Assembly: GCA_949130495.1 (NCBI GenBank)
Contig: OX422208.1
Location: forward strand, 399,426,561 to 399,490,560
Length of the DNA stretch: 64,000 nucleotides
Direction: 5' to 3'
From: Sambucus nigra
Lineage: Eukaryota; Streptophyta; Magnoliopsida; Dipsacales; Adoxaceae
Shown piece by piece: positions 58,652-64,000 of the stretch; within the stretch, counting starts at the first letter, position 1, and each line of letters starts with the position of its first letter. Below the pieces are notes generated by a model. It made no database searches. It saw only the letters and a list, made by a program, of their open reading frames with translations, and was not told the origin of the DNA. The position numbers and the translations under genes were made by a program.

Positions 58652-59840
58652 ATGTTGTAAGGACATTTTTTTCATGTCCAACATGTTACATTTGTGTATG
58701 TCGTACGCCGCTACATTTGGCACGTCACCTCAAGATCTCACTCAACGGCATCAATCCGAATTCTGGGAATCAAGCTTTTATTATCTCCATCATGTGTCCC
58801 TCATCTGCCTCAACGACTTCACGTTCCATGATTTTAGGGACTTTATGCAAGTGGTACGCAAGAGAAGTCAAAACAGTGCAACAAGGCTTGATAGGGAAGT
58901 TCAAGGGCAATTTGGTAATTTTACAGCCACCGTCCGGAGGACTAGTCAACTGGAACGTTGAAGAGCTTGCCGCAACAAAGATACTGGAAGAAACGGCACC
59001 TCAATCCGAGCTACGATGAACAAGTTATGACCCGTTGAAAATGGAGATATTTACATTGAAAATACTGGGAATTTTTCTAAGTGTTTAGCCCCTGTTCCCA
59101 GCGAGTTTCCCCGAACCCAGCCCGAACCGGTTCGGGGGGGCGAATTGGTTTGCAGGGTACCCGAACCGGTTCGGGGTCCCTGTACGCTGGATAGAATTTC
59201 AGTGTTTTAAATTGGTGGAACTCTTTATTTGTTTTCCTATTTAAACCACCTTCGGGGGAGCAGTTTTGAAAGACTTTGGAAGACGTTTTTGAGAGTCCCA
59301 ATTACTCTAGTCTTCATATTTTTTGAGTCCCAAGACTCATGTTTTGATTCACACAATTGCCAATCCTTTGTGAATCTTTTTGGTAACCCAAGAACACAAC
59401 CTTGTGTTTGTTCAAACCTTTGTGGAGAGATCTTTGCAACCGAGGGCTGCGTGTCATTGCTGAGGGAGTCTCTACAAAGTTTTATGGATGCGTGTCATTG
59501 AGGAGTGCTGCGGTTCTTCCTTTGTTGATTGGACTGAGGTTCACGTGGGTTCGCTGCTTGTGGATTCATTGCTGCCGACACCGACCGACACCTGCGGGCA
59601 TTCGTGTGTCACAGTATTTCATTGTAATCTGTGTAAGTTGCGATTTACTTATTATAGTGAAATAAAAGGTTTTGCCCTGCGGGGATTTTTCCTTAACTTT
59701 GTGTCGCATGCTTTATTTATGGTTTGACACACACACAAGTAGTTGTTTGTTTATGGGCTGTTTCTAAATAGACTCGAATTAAATAAGGGTTACTTGGAAT
59801 CTTGCGAATTTAATTTAATTTAAATCAATTATCACACACC
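58652..59840 (+). repeat. Copia-type LTR-like block inside the viral non-coding interval
   Basis: On the + strand it has a possible TGTTGTAAGGACA start, two perfect CCCGAACCGGTTCGGG palindromes (59121-59175), TATTTAAACC, and the block AATAAAAGGTTTTGCCCTGC, GGATTTTTCCTTAACTTTGT near 59660-59705. That block is typical of the R/U5 part of plant copia LTRs and is also found at 32660-32705. No copia coding domain adjoins it, and I found no clean target duplication, so the limits are approximate. Confidence 0.5.
59121..59175. repeat. Two 16-bp palindromes CCCGAACCGGTTCGGG
   Basis: Perfect self-complementary 16-mers at 59121-59136 and 59160-59175, with a related CCCCGAACCC word just before. Unusually GC-rich for this window. 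Confidence 0.95.
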
Positions 59841-59893
59841 GAACCTATTCGGTTTCTCAAATGTGAATAGTAAATTACTATTAGGTGGTCCAA

Positions 59894-60361
59894 TTATCTC
59901 AAATCATCTAGGCCATATTCTGGGTCCGGATTAGGAAATAAACCATCCAATCTCCGAGTTGGAAAGGCAGAACTCAGTGAGTTGAAGAATGCCTCCATTG
60001 TTGGCTCAGAGGGTAAGTTGGTGTCAAACATGTCACCAATAAACTCATCATCTTTTGGGTTTTGAGATTCTCCGGCAAGGCAGAAGAAAGGATTATCATT
60101 CTTGACAGAGGCCATGAATGTATCATCATCCGAAGGTAATGGAATGGAATTAGAATCATCGTTGAGAGGATTGGTCTTCATTCCAGGAAAATCAAAAGCC
60201 GATCTGAATTGGTTTTGAGTGTATTCAAAAACCTTCTGCATTAGCTCCTTCTCCGTGGCTTTGGGAAATTTCTTCTTAATGGCAAACTTCAAATCTTTGA
60301 TTGGATTGACAGCTGGTGACATCTTTTTAACTGGAGGTGGTGAATCATCAACTGAAGCCAT
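59894..60361 (-). CDS. Pararetroviral ORF3, unknown function
   Basis: 155 codons, ATG at 60359-60361, stop at 59894, intact. It begins 60 bp after the stop of ORF2 on the same strand. The N-terminal third is basic (KDLKFAIKKKFPKATEKELM, helical), the rest acidic and serine/asparagine-rich (DSNSIPLPSDDDTF, NPDPEYGLDDL). This looks like a soluble, partly disordered protein. I do not recognise a family. Its position suggests an accessory viral protein. Confidence 0.6.
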   Translation of the reverse strand: MASVDDSPPPVKKMSPAVNPIKDLKFAIKKKFPKATEKELMQKVFEYTQNQFRSAFDFPGMKTNPLNDDSNSIPLPSDDDTFMASVKNDNPFFCLAGESQNPKDDEFIGDMFDTNLPSEPTMEAFFNSLSSAFPTRRLDGLFPNPDPEYGLDDLR

Positions 60362-60421
60362 GTGGTACTTTAAGTTTTCTTTTATTTTAGAAATGGTATT
60401 ATTAGTGTCAACACCACTCCA

Positions 60422-61339
60422 CTATCTGTAAAAATATATTCTTTCAAGTAGAGGAACATTGAGATTGTTAACTCTACATTGAAGATCCCAACGAGAGATC
60501 CAAGGAATACCTATCTCGGTAAAAAATAGTAGGGTATTAAGCCCTACTGGGATCTTAGTTTTCCCTATTAATTTTGGATGAAATTGGGTCCAAGGTAAAA
60601 AGAGTTTTTCTTCGGAAATTTCATCAGGGAAAAAATCAATTCCTGGGCCGAATTTATCCCACCAATTGATAACCCATCCTGGGTAAGTATCTTTTAAGGA
60701 ATTTGAGCACAAAACAAAGAACCAGGTGTGCTTGTTCTCAGCATTTTGGTAATAAAATGCTTTAGTCCAAGCCTGGATATAATCCCAATAATTATAGGAT
60801 CCAGTGTGCGAACTCAATTTTCGCGCCTTCAAAGGATGAATTCCCCATTCTCGGGGACCAATAAACTGTTTTAAAATAGCCTTGCTATAAGCAATAGGAG
60901 ACTTAAAATTATTCTGGTGTTTGTTAGTATGATTAAACACTACGGATTCAGTCTCAGTGAGAATCGCCTCATATACCGTCCGGTATTTGCCTTCTTGCAC
61001 ATCGTAATTATGTGTATCAAGGTAAAGGGAATTAATTTCCCAAGGAGAAGACATCTTCTTTTCATTTTCGTCATTGAGAATGAGTATTAATTCCAAAGTC
61101 CTCTGATTAGGAATGAAATCATATTTAATGGTTTCCAATACTTCTTTAGCAGATTTCTTTTTGCTAAAAAGGTTAGGAGGGGAACTCAATTTTCCCCTAT
61201 TCCGCGCACTCTGGCGAAGAAATTCCAACTAATCCTGTATCTGAGGATATTGGTCATCATCGACCACCATCTTCTCTTTTCTAGGCCTTTGGTGGGATTG
61301 CCCACGGCCTCGTCCACGCCCTTTAGAGGGGCCACTCAT
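60422..61339 (-). pseudogene. Pararetroviral ORF2, unknown function (one in-frame stop)
   Basis: The likely start is ATG at 61337-61339, which overlaps the stop of the pol frame in an ATGA arrangement. A short GRGRGRG-rich N-terminal part runs to a TAG at 61229-61231. The same frame is then open for about 268 codons to 60422. The main part is rich in tryptophan and tyrosine (YWDYIQAWTKAFYYQN, TWFFVLCSNS, WVINWWDKFGPG, LPWTQFHP). Endogenous caulimovirids such as florendoviruses often have an uncharacterised ORF after pol, and this may be one. Function not known. Confidence 0.66.
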
Positions 61340-61344
61340 TGATT

Positions 61345-61700
61345 CTGCAAAAACTCTCTAGTTAGAAAATCAGGAAGATAATTGTTTTCACCTTTGATAT
61401 GCTCAATATCAAAATCAAATGAGGATAAATTTGCTTTCCACCTGGCAAAAATCTGTTTTGAAACAATATTTTCAACATCTTTTTTGCAAAACCTGTTTAA
61501 CAGCACTACAATCAATTCATAGTAAAAATTTCTGATTTAATAAATCATCTTGAAATTTTGTTATGCATTTTACGAACAAAAGAATTTCTTTTTTAATGGT
61601 AGAGTAATTTTTCTGAGCATCTTTCCAGGTGCCGGAAGTAAAATGAACAAGTTCTTACTTTTTAGTTGAAGAATTAAGTTATTATAAAATACCACCATAA
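61345..61700 (-). pseudogene. Pararetroviral RNase H (broken)
   Basis: Minus strand, downstream of RT. DASDFGYGGIL closes the RT-side frame at about 61685. After stops and a frame change come TWKDAQKNYSTIKKEILLFV, then a DCSAVKQVL-like segment and, near the end, FDIEHIKGENNYLPDFLTRE. These are the usual caulimovirid RNase H landmarks in order. The frame ends at TGA 61336-61338. Confidence 0.8.
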
Positions 61701-62660
61701 CCAAAATCCGAGGCATCAGTTTCAACAATTTTAAAAAATGAAGGATTAGCCAAAGCTAGGCAAGGCAATTGCTTGACTTTCAGTTTAATTTTCTGAACAA
61801 CTTTGGTGTGCTCAAAGGTCCAAGGAGCAGGGTTCTTTTTCAACCTAGTATAAAGGATTGCACTGTCTTGTGCAAGATTTCTGTAATAATCACCAATGTA
61901 ATTGAGACTACCCAGAAATCTTTGGAGTTGAGTTTTTTCTTTTAACTCATCAGGAAATTTGGAAGCAAATTCGATACTTCGATCAATAGGGAGTATTTTC
62001 CCTTCTCCTATGTTATGTCCTAAAAATCGAATATTAGTTTGAAAAATTTTCATTTTAGGAGAGGAGACAACTAAACCATTAGTTTTAATAACATCTGTAA
62101 AAATCCTTAAATGTTTAAAGTGTTGATCAATCGATTGGGAAAAGATGAGGATATCATCAATATAGACAATTGAAAAATTAGAATAAGGATTGAAAATATC
62201 GTTCATGATATTTTGAAATTCAGAGGGGGCATTTTTAAGCCCAAAAGGCAAAACATTCCATTGATAATGGCCAAAAGGAACCACAAAAGCAGTCTTATAC
62301 TGATCTTGTGGAGCAATTTGGATATGCCAATATCCAGATTTTAATACAAATTTGGAAAAGATAATGGCAGAGTTAAGCCGATCAAGCAAATCCTTTTTAT
62401 TAGTAATGGGATATCTTACCCATCGCAAAACATTATTGAGGGGTTTGTAATTAATTACAAGCCTAGGAACACCTCGTTCCTTTTCAGCAGGCTTGTTAAC
62501 ATAAAAAGCTGTACAACTCCAAGGAGAATAACTTTTGGTTATAAGCTTTTTATCTAAAAGACTCTGAATCTCCTTCTTACAAAGGTCAAGGAATTCAGTC
62601 TTCATTTGACTGGATCTGGCCTTGGTAGGAATGGATTTTTCATTACAATCAGTTTCATAA
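61682..62660 (-). pseudogene. Pararetroviral reverse transcriptase
   Basis: The open run (61682-62605) and the in-frame stretch before it hold the whole RT. RT copies pregenomic RNA into circular DNA. Motifs in order: SYSPWSCTAFYVNKPAEKER, RLVINYKPLNNV, FSKFVLKSGYWHIQI (the aspartate usual before LKSG is now valine), KTAFVVPFGHYQWNVLPFGL, and FSIVYIDDILIFSQS with the catalytic YIDD intact. LGHNIGEGKI and QLQRFLGSLNYI follow. This motif set is closer to caulimovirids than to Ty3/gypsy. It is broken upstream toward protease and downstream in RNase H. Confidence 0.9.
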
Positions 62661-62872
62661 GGAAGAGCAACAATATCTTTCTTTCTGTCCCAAAAAGCAT
62701 TAGGGATATCACTGCAAACTTCAATTATTAATTATTTTTTAACAACATTGATTTTTTGCAATACGTTAGGTAACTCCGGCTTCTGCTTGATAGTTAAAAA
62801 AGAGATTTCTTTTTGAAGAAAATTCAAATGATTTTCTTTGAAAATAATATTATTTGTCAAAGAGTTGATTTT

Positions 62873-63301
62873 CTAAATCTCAGGCTGGGTGATGAATTCA
62901 AAAACAATTTTTTGGTTTTGAATGGTGGCATATATTCCACTAGAATCAATTTTATCAATAGGCATAAGCAAAGATAAAAAAGGAGTACCTAAAATAATCT
63001 GTTGGGATAAATTGCTAATAATAAAGAAGGTACTATCCAAACAAATTCCATTATTACAGATGGAGACATTAGTTAATTTATCTTTAATGCCTATGCTATC
63101 ACCACTAACATTAAACAAGGATTGAGTAGTCTTCTCAAAGTATTCGGTAGGAATAATTCCTTCTTGAATACAATTCATATCAACACCGTTGTCAATAAGA
63201 TAAACGATGTTACACAAAGTAAATTCTTTGTTTATAACAAGGTTGACAGTTGTATACCACTTCTGGCTGGGTACACGGGTCATAACACCCAAATAATCCA
63301 C
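62873..63301 (-). pseudogene. Pararetroviral aspartic protease (active-site Thr changed)
   Basis: 142 codons in frame with the preceding coat-protein-side frame but separated by a TAA at 63308-63310. The run has no ATG at its head, so it was part of a polyprotein. The active site reads YLIDNGVDMNCI where caulimovirids have a DTG-type motif, so the threonine is asparagine. IILGTPFLSLLMPI is the second conserved part (the LGTPFL element). A gap with stops (62661-62872) follows before RT. Confidence 0.83.
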
Positions 63302-63307
63302 TGAATC

Positions 63308-63943
63308 TTAAGTTTTAGGAATTTTCGGATTGGAATGCTTTGAAGCATTCTTGAGATTACTAATCTCAATTTGCATGTTATTATGCTGATCCTTAAGAAG
63401 TCTTAACTCAATTTTAAGATTACTGACTTCTCGTCTTAAGTCTTTAATGTTAGCGGGTTTATTAGAATCTTCTTTTTTCTCAAGGTGGTTAAGTACTTCC
63501 GAAAGGCTGTACTGTTGGTTCTGAGGAAGGGTATCTGAAGAATTAGAAAGGCTTTCCTGAATATAGCAAGACTTAATTAGTTTCAGTTTAACGTCCGAGT
63601 CAGTAACTTGATTGATGACATCAATCATAGATTGTTGCTGACTAGTAAGAACATTAAGACTTAAACCATTCATCTGAAGAACTGATTGGAGATGATTACA
63701 TCTCTGAGTTAAAGGCTTGCACTGACAATCTCCTTTCTCGAAGATATCTGAGTCACTAGAGCTTTGTATATAATAAAGCTCATCATCGTTCTCAGATGAT
63801 TCCTCTAAATCTTCAGAGGAGTCCGAATTAAGTAAGAGTTTACTTAATTGGGTCTTCAAATGGTCATCAATGTGAAGATTATTAATTTTAGTTTCCATTT
63901 TGCATTTATTAGCAAAGTGGCCATATTTGCCACATTTGAAACA
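63308..63943 (-). pseudogene. C-terminal coat-protein part and linker of the viral polyprotein (partial)
   Basis: Starts with a complete zinc knuckle, CFKCGKYGHFANKC at 63902-63943 (CX2CX4HX4C), the RNA-binding signature at the end of caulimovirid coat proteins. It continues in frame through an acidic serine-rich stretch (SDSSEDLEESSENDDELYY), a cysteine pair (CQCKPLTQRC), and a C-terminal coiled-coil-like part (LRREVSNLKIELRLLKDQ). It ends at TAA 63308. A stop lies just upstream of the knuckle near 63959, so the coat protein is broken there too. The main coat-protein body is beyond the window. Confidence 0.8.
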
Positions 63944-64000
63944 TTTAGGGTTTGCTTTTTAGTTTTCTTATTCCTAATAAATATATTTTTATAATTATCA

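Larger units (their letters stand above)
57600..64000 (-). mobile_element. Endogenous pararetrovirus (Caulimoviridae), runs off the right edge
   Basis: Minus-strand order is zinc knuckle of the coat protein, protease, RT with RNase H, ORF2, ORF3, a non-coding interval, movement protein. There is no integrase, and a 30K-type movement protein is present, so this is viral and not an LTR retrotransposon. The movement protein comes after the RT-side ORFs, as when reading once round a circular genome. Several stops and frame changes make the visible copy defective. Florendovirus-like viruses are one candidate group; genus not determined. Confidence 0.88.

Noticed and set aside
58674..59019. Two overlapping + strand frames of about 100 codons upstream of the palindromes
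   Set aside because: No domain, inside the LTR-like block, and the two compete in different frames. Not enough to call a gene.
57600..64000. Reading the right-hand region as another Ty3/gypsy element
   Set aside because: No integrase, a 30K-type movement protein is present, and the RT motif set is of caulimovirid type.

Overview
The window is plant nuclear DNA, almost certainly an angiosperm heterochromatic or intergenic block. The evidence is deeply nested Ty3/gypsy elements with LTRs of about 3 kb, two hAT-type miniature elements with 8-bp target duplications, and an endogenous plant pararetrovirus (Caulimoviridae). I found no host protein gene, tRNA, rRNA or CRISPR array. Species cannot be told. 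Nearly every coding region is broken by stops and frameshifts, so the block looks old and silenced.

Layout. (1) 306-30536: element A, a Tekay/Del-like chromovirus on the + strand, bounded by a perfect 5-bp duplication TCGAC. Its 3' LTR is split by a second insertion at 9738-29236. (2) 9738-29236: elements B and C, close relatives of A, arranged LTR-gag-pol-LTR-gag-pol-LTR with one shared middle LTR and flanked by GTAT. A 561-bp hAT-type miniature element sits in the leader of C only. (3) 30537-40735: decayed LTR material on both strands: a minus-strand gypsy LTR with its primer-binding site (34373-37063), a copia-like LTR remnant (about 32150-32770), and a probable solo LTR (37064-40399) carrying a second hAT-type miniature element. 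(4) 40736-53974: a solo LTR (E) split by D (41250-52044), a minus-strand Tat/Retand-like gypsy element. D carries two decayed accessory reading frames on the opposite (+) strand between its integrase and its 3' LTR. (5) 53975-57600: unassigned sequence plus a + strand gypsy-type LTR (H). (6) 57600-64000 and beyond the right edge: minus-strand endogenous pararetrovirus sequence, in order from right to left: coat-protein zinc knuckle, protease, RT, RNase H, two downstream ORFs of unknown function, a non-coding interval holding a copia-like LTR, then a movement protein. That order fits reading through a circular genome.

How it fits together. Gag, protease, RT, RNase H and integrase of each LTR element would have made one retrotransposition cycle. 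The chromodomain at the C end of A, B and C would have steered integration to heterochromatin, which fits their nesting. Insertion order from nesting: A before B/C, C before its miniature element, E before D. A recurring oddity is a cluster of short palindromic words inside nearly every long LTR here. The cluster form is shared, but the word differs between LTR families.
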